Origin: Ilumatobacteraceae bacterium | Lineage (GTDB): Bacteria > Actinomycetota > Acidimicrobiia > Acidimicrobiales > Ilumatobacteraceae | NCBI GenBank assembly: GCA_019090765.1 | Contig: JAHRVJ010000061.1 | Span: 1 to 5,627 of the forward strand | Length of the DNA stretch: 5,627 nucleotides | Reading direction: 5' to 3' | Part shown: positions 1 through 5,340 of the stretch, piece after piece | Numbering within the stretch: the stretch's first letter is position 1 | Layout of the letters: each line of letters starts with the position of its first letter | Position numbers and translations under genes: made by a program | The notes under the pieces: model-generated | Told to the model about the DNA's origin: nothing | Database searches by the model: none | What the model saw: the letters and a program-made list of their open reading frames with translations, nothing else

Positions 1-433
1 CAAATGTCCACTTGACGTCATCGGCGGTCAGGGCTTCTCCGTCGCTCCAAACCAAACCATCGCGGAGGGTGTACGCGCCGGTAACAGTGCCATCGTCGTT
101 CTCGCTAATCACTGCTTCGCTGGCGAGCAGTTCAGGATAGAACTCGGTCGCACCCGACACGCCATACAGGCCTTCGAGCATCGCGATCCGAATCCACGAT
201 GTAATCGTGAGGTTGTTCTCAGGGTCATCGAGGTGGAGGTCTGGTGGCTCCTGCTCGTGTGCCCAGATCAGGGTGCCGCCATCCACACCCTCTGCGGTCG
301 TGCCTTCGGTCGTGCCTTCGGTCCCACCGTCGCCGGAATCGCCATTGTCATCATCGCTGCCACAGGCTGCAAAGACCAACGCCGACGCCGCAGCAAGTGC
401 GAGGAGCTTGGTGCCCCGTCTCGTCGTGTTCAC
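1..433 (-). CDS. ABC transporter substrate-binding lipoprotein, peptide/nickel family (SBP_bac_5), N-terminal part
   Basis: The first 144 residues of an extracellular solute-binding protein; the gene continues past the left edge. The N-terminus reads as a lipoprotein signal: basic n-region (RRGTK, residues 5-9), hydrophobic stretch 10-23, and Cys24 in LVFAAC, a slightly non-canonical lipobox with Phe at -3. An acidic, low-complexity linker follows (about 25-50, with EGTT repeats), as expected for a lipid-anchored domain. The family signature is at 120-144: AYTLRDGLVWSDGEALTADD, then VKWTF, typical of OppA/DppA-like proteins. LEGLY (86-90) is also typical. The mature protein should sit outside the membrane and deliver a ligand to a permease, presumably encoded beyond the left edge. 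The ligand (oligopeptide, nickel, sugar or other) cannot be told from this part. I chose the GTG at 433 because AGGAGG lies 7 nt upstream and it gives a normal signal peptide. An in-frame ATG at 484 would add 17 polar residues. Confidence 0.9.
   Translation of the reverse strand, partial: MNTTRRGTKLLALAAASALVFAACGSDDDNGDSGDGGTEGTTEGTTAEGVDGGTLIWAHEQEPPDLHLDDPENNLTITSWIRIAMLEGLYGVSGATEFYPELLASEAVISENDDGTVTGAYTLRDGLVWSDGEALTADDVKWTF
296..322 (-). repeat. 12-bp tandem repeat in lipoprotein linker
   Basis: The 12-mer GGTCGTGCCTTC (plus strand) occurs twice in direct succession (296-307, 308-319), followed by the first three bases of a third copy. In the minus-strand gene it encodes EGTT-EGTT (residues 39-46) of the spacer between the lipidated cysteine and the binding domain. 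The unit is a multiple of three, so gain or loss of copies would change linker length without breaking the frame. Confidence 0.8.
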
Positions 434-440
434 GTGTTGT

Positions 441-446
441 CCTCCT
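441..446 (-). promoter_or_regulatory. Ribosome binding site of the lipoprotein gene
   Basis: The minus strand reads AGGAGG, a full anti-16S match, 7 nt before the GTG at 433. It decides in favour of this GTG over the in-frame ATG at 484, which has only a short AGGA about 8 nt upstream. Confidence 0.8.
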
Positions 447-528
447 AGTTTAGTTTCAGTGCGGGAGTGCGTTTCGACGGCCATGGCCGACGTCCTAAGT
501 TCTCTCCCTGTTAACGAAGGATCGTAAA

Positions 529-557
529 ATATTAGCAGCCCGGTTACCGGTTGGTAA
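529..557 (-). promoter_or_regulatory. Candidate sigma-70-type promoter of the lipoprotein gene
   Basis: On the minus strand, TTACCA (557-552, four of six matches to TTGACA) is followed by a 17-bp spacer and TAATAT (534-529, close to TATAAT). Transcription from here would give a leader of roughly 90 nt before the GTG. It is the only AT-rich patch in the 434-612 intergenic region and is correctly oriented. Assigned by eye from spacing and similarity. Confidence 0.5.
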
Positions 558-559
558 CC
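542..559. promoter_or_regulatory. Operator-like inverted repeat GGTTACC-N4-GGTAACC
   Basis: A perfect dyad with 7-bp arms (542-548 and 553-559) around a 4-nt centre. It covers the proposed -35 hexamer (552-557) and part of the spacer of the lipoprotein promoter, a usual position for a repressor site. An even-spaced, nearly palindromic site of this size would fit a LacI/GntR/TetR-type dimer, but the regulator is unknown. It could instead be a small hairpin. Confidence 0.4.
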
Positions 560-577
560 ATGCCCTCGTCGACCCTC

Positions 578-614
578 AATCAAACGGAAGGGGTCTGACC
601 CCATTCGTTTGATT
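578..614 (-). terminator. Long inverted repeat at the tpiA stop codon, probable operon terminator or REP-like palindrome
   Basis: Arms of 18 nt (578-595 and 597-614) match with two mismatches. As minus-strand RNA this gives a 9-bp outer stem (AAUCAAACG with CGUUUGAUU), a short imperfect segment, then GGGGU/ACCCC with a 3-nt loop. The outer stem starts inside the tpiA stop codon (615-613). It stands at the end of the glycolytic operon, so a role in termination or 3'-end protection is likely. It lacks a clear U-tract (GAGGGUC follows), so it is not a classical intrinsic terminator. The GGGGTCTGACCCC core resembles palindromes I recall from REP-type repeats; this is from memory and unconfirmed. 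Confidence 0.6.
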
Positions 615-1386
615 AGGGGGTGGAGAACTGGATCAAGCGGGCGAATTCGTCGGGGTCGAGGCTGGCTCCGCCAACGAGGGCGCCGTCGACGTCGGGTTGA
701 CCCATCAGCTCGGTTGCATTGGCGGCTTTGACCGAGCCGCCGTATTGGATCCGTACTGCTTCGGCCGTCGCGCTGTCGGCAATTTCGGCGACCTTTCCAC
801 GGATCGCGGCGCACACCGTTTGGGCATCTTCGGCGGTTGCTGTTTTGCCAGTTCCGATCGCCCAGATCGGCTCGTACGCGATTACTAACGATGCGATCTG
901 TTCGTTGCTGCGGCCGTCTAGACCCGCGACTACCTGGCCTAACACCTTCGTTTCGGTGTTGCCAGCTTCGCGTTCGTCGAGCGTTTCGCCGACGCACATG
1001 ATCGGCACCATCTGATGATTCTGAATCGCGACAATCTTGCGATTGACCATCTCGTCGGTCTCACCAAACAGTTCGCGGCGTTCGCTATGGCCTGCAACCA
1101 CGTAGGCCACGTTCAGTTTCTCCAAGAATGCTGGAGAGACTTCGCCAGTGAATGCCCCCGAGTCTTCCCAGTGACAATGCTGCGCCCCGAGAGCGAACTC
1201 CATTTCGTCGACCTCGATCACCGTTTGCACGCTGCGCAGGTCGGTAAACGGAGGGTGAATGCTGACATCAACCTCTTCAAGAGTTTCCTTCGGCAGCAGG
1301 TAGTGCAGCTTCTGCACTGACTGAATCGCCTCGTAGTGGTTGTTGTTCATCTTCCAATTGCCAGAAATCAACGGTCTGCGTGTCAT
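613..1386 (-). CDS. tpiA: Triosephosphate isomerase
   Basis: Cytoplasmic TIM-barrel enzyme interconverting dihydroxyacetone phosphate and glyceraldehyde 3-phosphate. The 257-residue protein has the usual length and all catalytic elements: substrate-binding Asn10 and Lys12 in GNWKMN (9-14), electrophile His100 in AGHSERR (98-104), catalytic base Glu172 with the mobile loop 6 in YEPIWAIGTGK (171-181), and phosphate-binding segments YGGSV (215-219) and VGGASL (238-243). The ATG at 1386 overlaps the pgk stop as ATGA, and an AAGGA inside the end of pgk lies about 6 nt upstream, so translation is probably coupled to pgk. It is the last gene of the operon. The secG gene that often follows tpiA in Gram-positive bacteria is absent; a palindrome and then an unrelated transporter gene follow. 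Confidence 0.98.
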   Translation of the reverse strand: MTRRPLISGNWKMNNNHYEAIQSVQKLHYLLPKETLEEVDVSIHPPFTDLRSVQTVIEVDEMEFALGAQHCHWEDSGAFTGEVSPAFLEKLNVAYVVAGHSERRELFGETDEMVNRKIVAIQNHQMVPIMCVGETLDEREAGNTETKVLGQVVAGLDGRSNEQIASLVIAYEPIWAIGTGKTATAEDAQTVCAAIRGKVAEIADSATAEAVRIQYGGSVKAANATELMGQPDVDGALVGGASLDPDEFARLIQFSTP

Positions 1387-2507
1387 GACGTTCCTTCTCT
1401 CAGAGCCTGTAGTCCGGGGAGGTCGCCGTTCTCGAGCAACTCAAGACTGGCACCTCCGCCAGTGGATACGTGATCGACTTCGTCATCGAGGCCGAACTGC
1501 GCTAACGCTGCTGCGGAGTCGCCGCCACCAACAACGGTGAACGCTTTGGTGTCGGCCATTGCTTGGGCAACGGTGCGGGTTCCGGCCGCGAAACGCTCAT
1601 CTTCGAACATCCCCATCGGGCCATTCCAGAACACCATTCTGGCGTCCATGATCACATCGGTGAAGGCAGCCGCAGAGCCTGGACCTATATCGAAGCCCTT
1701 CGCGCCGGCTGGCAATCGGGTGCCGAACGTGGCGTACTCGCCAGCCGCGTCGACGCCGGTGATGTCGTCGGGCAAGTGGATGGTCTTGCCCTTTTCCCCC
1801 GCCTCGACAAGCAGCCGTTTGCAAGTCTCAACCTGGTCAGGTTCGAACAGCGAGTCTCCGATTGATTTGCCTTGCGCAGCGAAGAACGTGAAGCACATCG
1901 CGCCGCCAATCACCAGCGCGTCAACGACGTCGAGCAGCGCTTCCACCACTCCGAGCTTGTCGGAGATTTTTGCTCCACCAAGGATCGCCACGAATGGACG
2001 CCGCGGCTTGTCACGCAGCCCGAGTAGCACCTCAACTTCCTGCTCAAGGAGACGCCCCATTGCCGATGGCACAAACTGAGGCGGACCGACGATTGAGGCG
2101 TGCGCCCGGTGCGAAGCGCCGAAGGCGTCATTGACATAGCCGTCGACGTTCTCGACGAGCGTTTTAACGAACGTCGGATCGTTGGCTGTTTCACCCGGAT
2201 CGAACCGCAAGTTTTCCAACAGTTCGACGCCGGGCGCCAGCTCCGCCAACCGTTCGCGTACGGGGACCATTGTGTACTGCGGATCTGGTGCGCCCTTGGG
2301 ACGACCGAGGTGGCTGGCCGTCACAACCTGCGCGCCACGCTCGGTCAACCAATTGATTGTGGGTAGCGCCGCTCTGATCCGGAAGTCATCGGCAATCTCT
2401 CCGCTGTCATCGAACGGAACGTTGAAATCCGTTCGAACCAGAACGCGTTTGCCTGTCAGGCCTCCGAGGTTGGCTTCCAGATCCTCCAGCGTGGGGATCT
2501 TGCTCAT
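1383..2507 (-). CDS. pgk: Phosphoglycerate kinase, compact form
   Basis: Transfers the acyl phosphate of 1,3-bisphosphoglycerate to ADP, making ATP and 3-phosphoglycerate in the cytoplasm. N-domain (3PG side): VRTDFNVP (24-31), SHLGRPKG (65-72), ENLRF (98-102), NDAFG (126-130) and HRAHAS (133-138). C-domain (nucleotide side): GGAKISDK (177-184), GGAMCFTF (201-208), WNGPMG (294-299), GGGDSAAA (327-334) and STGGGASLE (348-356). At 374 residues it is short for the family (about 390-415). The shortage sits between RERLAEL (84-90) and LLENLRF (96-102), where most bacterial enzymes carry some 25 more residues. The frame is intact and the active-site motifs are present, so I take it as functional. 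It starts 12 nt after gapA, with GGGAG 5 nt before the ATG, and overlaps tpiA by 4 nt. Confidence 0.97.
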   Translation of the reverse strand: MSKIPTLEDLEANLGGLTGKRVLVRTDFNVPFDDSGEIADDFRIRAALPTINWLTERGAQVVTASHLGRPKGAPDPQYTMVPVRERLAELAPGVELLENLRFDPGETANDPTFVKTLVENVDGYVNDAFGASHRAHASIVGPPQFVPSAMGRLLEQEVEVLLGLRDKPRRPFVAILGGAKISDKLGVVEALLDVVDALVIGGAMCFTFFAAQGKSIGDSLFEPDQVETCKRLLVEAGEKGKTIHLPDDITGVDAAGEYATFGTRLPAGAKGFDIGPGSAAAFTDVIMDARMVFWNGPMGMFEDERFAAGTRTVAQAMADTKAFTVVGGGDSAAALAQFGLDDEVDHVSTGGGASLELLENGDLPGLQALREGTS

Positions 2508-2519
2508 CGCTGCTCCCGG

Positions 2520-3530
2520 CTAACGCTTGACGCGCGCGCCGGTGTAAGTGGTGAGGTCGACAAGACGGTTGGAGTAGCCCCATTCGTTGTCGTACCAGCC
2601 GTTGATCTTCACCAATTTGCCCATGGCCATCGTCAGCCCGGAATCGAACACGCAGGAGCTGGGGTCGGTGACTACGTCGCTCGACACGATTGGGTCGTCG
2701 GTGTATTTCAGCACACCCTTCAGTTCCTTCTTCGCCGCGGCCGCGAACGCTGCGTTGATTTCTTCGACGCTGGCCTTCTTGCGGAGATTGGCAGTGAAGT
2801 CGGTGATCGAACCTGTCGGCACTGGCACGCGCAGCGACGTGCCATCGAGCTTGCCCTTCATCGACTGGAGCACGAGCGAAGTTGCTCTGGCAGCCCCGGT
2901 GGAGGTGGGGATGATATTGATCGCCGCGCCGCGAGCACGGCGCATGTCGGAGTGCGGGCCGTCGACTAGCGACTGGTCGCCGGTGTAGGCGTGCACCGTG
3001 GTCATCAGCCCGTTGACGACACCGAAGTTGTCATCGAGCACCTTCACCATCGGGACGAAACAGTTCGTGGTGCAGCTGGCGTTGGAGATCACCTTGTGGT
3101 CGGCGAACTTGAAGTCCTTGTGGTTGACGCCGTACACGAACGTTGCATCCGCGCCTGACGACGGTGCCGACACGATGACGAGCGGTGCGCCGGCGTCGAG
3201 GTGGAGCGCCGCCTTGTCGCGGCTTGTGAAGATCCCCGTCGATTCGATCACGAGGTCGACATCGAGGTCTCCCCATGGCAGGTCGGCAGGATTCCGCTCA
3301 CTTAATACGCGCAGCGACTCGCGACCAACCTTCAGGCCAGTCTTGGTCGCCGAGATCTTTTGAGGCAGCGTTCCAAGGACCGAGTCGTACTTGAGGAGGT
3401 GCGCCATCGCGTCCAGCGAACCGAGGTCGTTCACCGCCACAATGTCGATGTCTGCTCCGCTTTGCTGCACGGCTCGGAAGAAGTTTCTTCCGATCCGACC
3501 GAATCCGTTAATACCGACTCTGACCGTCAT
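2520..3530 (-). CDS. gapA: Glyceraldehyde-3-phosphate dehydrogenase, type I, NAD-dependent
   Basis: Oxidises and phosphorylates glyceraldehyde 3-phosphate to 1,3-bisphosphoglycerate. The 336-residue protein has the Rossmann motif INGFGRIGRN (7-16), Asp35 at the end of the second strand (VAVND), which favours NAD over NADP, catalytic Cys153 in SNASCTTNC (149-157), His180 in TTVHAYTGDQ (177-186), the phosphate-site stretch IIPTSTGAA (206-214), and the C-terminal WYDNEWGYSNR (312-322). I chose the ATG at 3530 because it gives the standard N-terminus MTVRVGINGFG and has AGGAGG 10 nt upstream. An in-frame GTG at 3566 would add 12 Pro/Gly-rich residues that are not typical of the family. First gene of the gapA-pgk-tpiA operon; stop codon TAG. 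No feature suggests the gluconeogenic GapB type, but direction of use cannot be proven from sequence. Confidence 0.97.
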   Translation of the reverse strand: MTVRVGINGFGRIGRNFFRAVQQSGADIDIVAVNDLGSLDAMAHLLKYDSVLGTLPQKISATKTGLKVGRESLRVLSERNPADLPWGDLDVDLVIESTGIFTSRDKAALHLDAGAPLVIVSAPSSGADATFVYGVNHKDFKFADHKVISNASCTTNCFVPMVKVLDDNFGVVNGLMTTVHAYTGDQSLVDGPHSDMRRARGAAINIIPTSTGAARATSLVLQSMKGKLDGTSLRVPVPTGSITDFTANLRKKASVEEINAAFAAAAKKELKGVLKYTDDPIVSSDVVTDPSSCVFDSGLTMAMGKLVKINGWYDNEWGYSNRLVDLTTYTGARVKR

Positions 3531-3540
3531 TGCTGGGCTG

Positions 3541-3546
3541 CCTCCT
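3541..3546 (-). promoter_or_regulatory. Ribosome binding site of gapA
   Basis: AGGAGG on the minus strand, 10 nt before the ATG at 3530. It lies inside the extension that a GTG start at 3566 would translate, which argues for the shorter protein. The spacing is a little long but acceptable. Confidence 0.7.
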
Positions 3547-3559
3547 GGCGTTGGGGGGG

Positions 3560-3574
3560 TGGACACATTGTCCA
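3560..3574. promoter_or_regulatory. Operator-like dyad TGGACA-N3-TGTCCA upstream of gapA
   Basis: A perfect inverted repeat with 6-bp arms and a 3-nt centre, 30 nt upstream of the gapA start. It falls where transcription would begin if the weak TACAGT at 3586-3581 is the -10 box. Its place in the only sizeable gap of the operon suggests a control site for the glycolytic genes. The regulator is unknown, and a chance dyad is possible. Confidence 0.35.
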
Positions 3575-3580
3575 GCGCCG

Positions 3581-3612
3581 ACTGTAGTGGCTGGCTCGCT
3601 GCACGCTGTTAA
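3581..3612 (-). promoter_or_regulatory. Weak candidate promoter for gapA-pgk-tpiA
   Basis: The minus strand has TTAACA (3612-3607, five of six to TTGACA) and TACAGT (3586-3581, four of six to TATAAT) in the 129-nt gap between rapZ and gapA. The 20-bp spacer is longer than ideal, so either box may be wrong. The gap itself, larger than the others in the cluster, makes an internal promoter plausible. Confidence 0.3.
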
Positions 3613-3659
3613 CCGCAACAAACGGCCCGCCGGGTCAGCCGCCAAACGCTACAAACTGC

Positions 3660-4505
3660 TCAGCGCGACACGTCACGATGAGTGGCCCGCACCGCAAGAC
3701 CTCGCTCACGCAAACGCGACGCCAACTCTTCGGCAACAGCCACAGAACGGTGCCTCCCACCGGTGCAACCGATGGCGACAGTTAGGTAGCTGCGACCCTC
3801 CCCTTCGTACTGCGGCAGGAGTGATGCCAATAGATCATCGAAGCGGTCAACGAAGTCTGATCCTGCGGCCGTCTCTAATACGTAGTCACGCACCTTTGGA
3901 TCGTGTCCAGTGAGCGGACGCAACTCGTCTTCCCAATGCGGATTCGGAAGGAAACGCACATCCATCACGATGTCGGCATCTAGCGCCAGGCCATGTTTGA
4001 ACCCGAAACTCTCGACCGCGACCTGTAGTCGGGAGTCACGCGAGGTCCCGAAGGCGTGGCCGACGCGTTCTTTGAGTTGATGAACATTGAGATCGGTGGT
4101 GTCAATCACCAGATCTGCTGCGACTCGCACGGGGTCAAGGGATGAACGTTCGAGATCGATTGACTCGACCAGACCATCCGAGTCAGATGCCAGTGGGTGA
4201 CGGCGTCGGGTGGCGTCGTAGCGCCGCACAAGTTCGGGAGTCGACGCATCGAGGAACAGCAGTGTCACGTCGTGGCCATCAGCGCGAAGCTCGCCAACTT
4301 TGCTGAGCAACTCAGTATGGCGACGGCCCGCGACCAGCGCCAATCGATCGATATCGCTATTTGGCTTAGCCGCCAGATCGACGATCGTGTTGATCAGGGT
4401 GGTCGGCAAATTGTCGACCACAAACCAGCCGAGATCTTCGAGCACGTCGGCCACTCCCGACCGGCCAGCACCCGACAGTCCGGTAATGAGAACAACGTCG
4501 GCCAC
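3660..4505 (-). CDS. rapZ: RapZ/YvcJ-family nucleotide-binding protein
   Basis: A 281-residue protein, normal length for the family. An N-terminal P-loop domain has the Walker A segment GLSGAGRS (9-16), DNLP (31-34) and a Walker B-like LLFLDAS (82-88). A C-terminal domain carries ESFGFKHG (165-172), MDVRFLPNPHW (181-191), RPLTG (196-200) and CTGGRHRSV (247-255). The usual P-loop Lys is Arg15, which as I recall is normal in actinobacterial members. In E. coli RapZ is an RNA-binding adaptor that brings the small RNA GlmZ to RNase E and senses glucosamine-6-phosphate. In B. subtilis YvcJ binds and hydrolyses nucleotides. The role in Actinobacteria is not settled, so a link to amino-sugar control is inference. 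It starts with GTG behind a weak AGGGTG, 36 nt after the methyltransferase. The gap to gapA is 129 nt, with no yvcK or whiA between. Confidence 0.95.
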   Translation of the reverse strand: MADVVLITGLSGAGRSGVADVLEDLGWFVVDNLPTTLINTIVDLAAKPNSDIDRLALVAGRRHTELLSKVGELRADGHDVTLLFLDASTPELVRRYDATRRRHPLASDSDGLVESIDLERSSLDPVRVAADLVIDTTDLNVHQLKERVGHAFGTSRDSRLQVAVESFGFKHGLALDADIVMDVRFLPNPHWEDELRPLTGHDPKVRDYVLETAAGSDFVDRFDDLLASLLPQYEGEGRSYLTVAIGCTGGRHRSVAVAEELASRLRERGLAVRATHRDVSR

Positions 4506-4541
4506 GACGTCACCCTAATCTCGGCGACCGCGACCGACGAG

Positions 4542-5291
4542 TTAGGAGGTCCGTCGGAGTCGCAGATACAGCAACCGCGGGATTGCCGCGGCCTCCGTGT
4601 ACTCGTAGGCCTGATCTAGAAAACCATCGGGCGGGCGTGGCTCAAGCATTCTTTCGAGCATGAGACCCTGCTCAGCCAGCGCGTTGATATACCGCGACAA
4701 CGGGCGATGGATGAAGCGGATGAAGACGCCCATTTCCACCTGCTCAACAGACTCCTGCTCAACCAGGTAAGGGCCAATCCGCCAATACTGCTCAGGCGGG
4801 TCGACCATATGGTCGTCGATCCACCCGCTTCCAGGTGTCTGCAACAGTGGATGATTCAAGAAGAAGCTGAACTGGCCGTCGGGTTTGAGAACTCGCGCCA
4901 CTTCGGCAATCGATTCCTCAAGCTCATCGATGTGCTCAAACACGAGGCAGGCAACGGCCGCCTCGAAGCTGGCATCGGCGAACGGCAGCCCATCAGCACC
5001 AGCGCGCAGAAACGGTCCGGCAGGTCCACGTTCCTTCGCAACCCGAATCTGGTTCCAAGTGGGATCGATTCCAACAACACTCGACCCTTGAGCAGCTAGT
5101 GCTCGGCTGATCTGACCATCGCCGCAACCAATGTCGAGGATCGTCTTGAAGCCATCAAGTTCGGTTCTCGCCAGCGGCAGGATCTGTTCGTCGTATTCTG
5201 GGTCCGCGCCGTCGGTGAAGCCATCGATCCACCATTCTGCATGCTCCTCCCAAAGGCCCTGGGCAGCATCCTGCTGTTGCTCGTCTCCCAC
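4542..5291 (-). CDS. Class I SAM-dependent methyltransferase (Methyltransf_11-like)
   Basis: A 249-residue soluble protein with a Rossmann methyltransferase core: motif I ILDIGCGDG (51-59), the acidic end of strand 2 in VVGIDPT (72-78, Asp76 for the SAM ribose), the D-G-LPF-D-SFE segment (100-110), post-motif residues CLVFEHIDELEE (115-126) and VARVLKPDGQFSFFLNHP (131-148). The C-terminal part (about 150-249, with TPGSGWIDDH and YWRIGPYL) should form the substrate side. The substrate is unknown; small molecule, quinone or lipid are all possible, and homology to UbiE-like enzymes is only at the fold level. The GTG at 5291 has no Shine-Dalgarno sequence but has TAAACT 8 nt upstream, fitting a leaderless mRNA. 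It is the first gene of the minus-strand series and may be co-transcribed with rapZ. There is no evident functional tie to glycolysis. Confidence 0.88.
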   Translation of the reverse strand: MGDEQQQDAAQGLWEEHAEWWIDGFTDGADPEYDEQILPLARTELDGFKTILDIGCGDGQISRALAAQGSSVVGIDPTWNQIRVAKERGPAGPFLRAGADGLPFADASFEAAVACLVFEHIDELEESIAEVARVLKPDGQFSFFLNHPLLQTPGSGWIDDHMVDPPEQYWRIGPYLVEQESVEQVEMGVFIRFIHRPLSRYINALAEQGLMLERMLEPRPPDGFLDQAYEYTEAAAIPRLLYLRLRRTS

Positions 5292-5299
5292 GCATGAGG

Positions 5300-5305
5300 A
5301 GTTTA
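5300..5305 (-). promoter_or_regulatory. Candidate -10 box of a leaderless methyltransferase transcript
   Basis: TAAACT on the minus strand ends 8 nt before the GTG at 5291, so transcription would start at or next to the start codon. No Shine-Dalgarno sequence and no clear -35 box are visible. This arrangement (TAnnnT 6-8 nt before the start) is common for leaderless actinobacterial genes. Confidence 0.45.
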
Positions 5306-5328
5306 CGCCGCCCGCCCATGCGGCCGGA

Positions 5329-5334
5329 TACGGT
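5329..5334 (+). promoter_or_regulatory. Candidate -10 box of a leaderless LLM oxidoreductase transcript
   Basis: TACGGT ends 6 nt before the ATG at 5341, which would place the transcription start at the ATG itself. No Shine-Dalgarno sequence precedes the ATG. The match to consensus is weaker than that of the opposing box at 5300-5305. Confidence 0.35.
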
Positions 5335-5340
5335 CAGCGC

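Noticed and set aside
434..484. In-frame ATG at 484 as lipoprotein start, lying in the 12-bp palindrome CGGCCATGGCCG (478-489)
   Set aside because: It would put 17 polar residues before the signal peptide and has a poorer ribosome binding site. The palindrome is short and GC-rich, so chance is likely.
207..527. 106-codon plus-strand open frame over the lipoprotein N-terminus and its promoter
   Set aside because: Low-complexity Ser/Pro translation opposite a lipoprotein with a clear signal peptide and family signature.
1537..2079. 180-codon plus-strand open frame opposite pgk
   Set aside because: It mirrors the pgk frame, has a Ser/Ala/Pro-rich composition with no family motif, and has no upstream signals. 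The minus-strand gene is certain.
2587..2988. 133-codon plus-strand open frame opposite gapA
   Set aside because: Antisense shadow of a well-conserved gene, with no domain pattern of its own.
3531..3566. GTG start at 3566 for gapA, with a C7 run (G7 on the plus strand, 3553-3559) inside the extension as a possible phase-variable tract
   Set aside because: The extension is Pro/Gly-rich and not family-like, and AGGAGG points to the ATG at 3530. Seven bases is short for phase variation, and switching off gapA would make little sense.
3625..3650. GC-rich stretch after the rapZ stop as an intrinsic terminator
   Set aside because: The possible stems are very short (CCCG/CGGG with almost no loop) and there is no U-run.
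4506..4541. Repeated GCGACC motifs between the methyltransferase and rapZ as a hairpin or operator
   Set aside because: They are direct repeats in GC-rich sequence, with only a 4-bp CTCG/CGAG pairing. No convincing structure.
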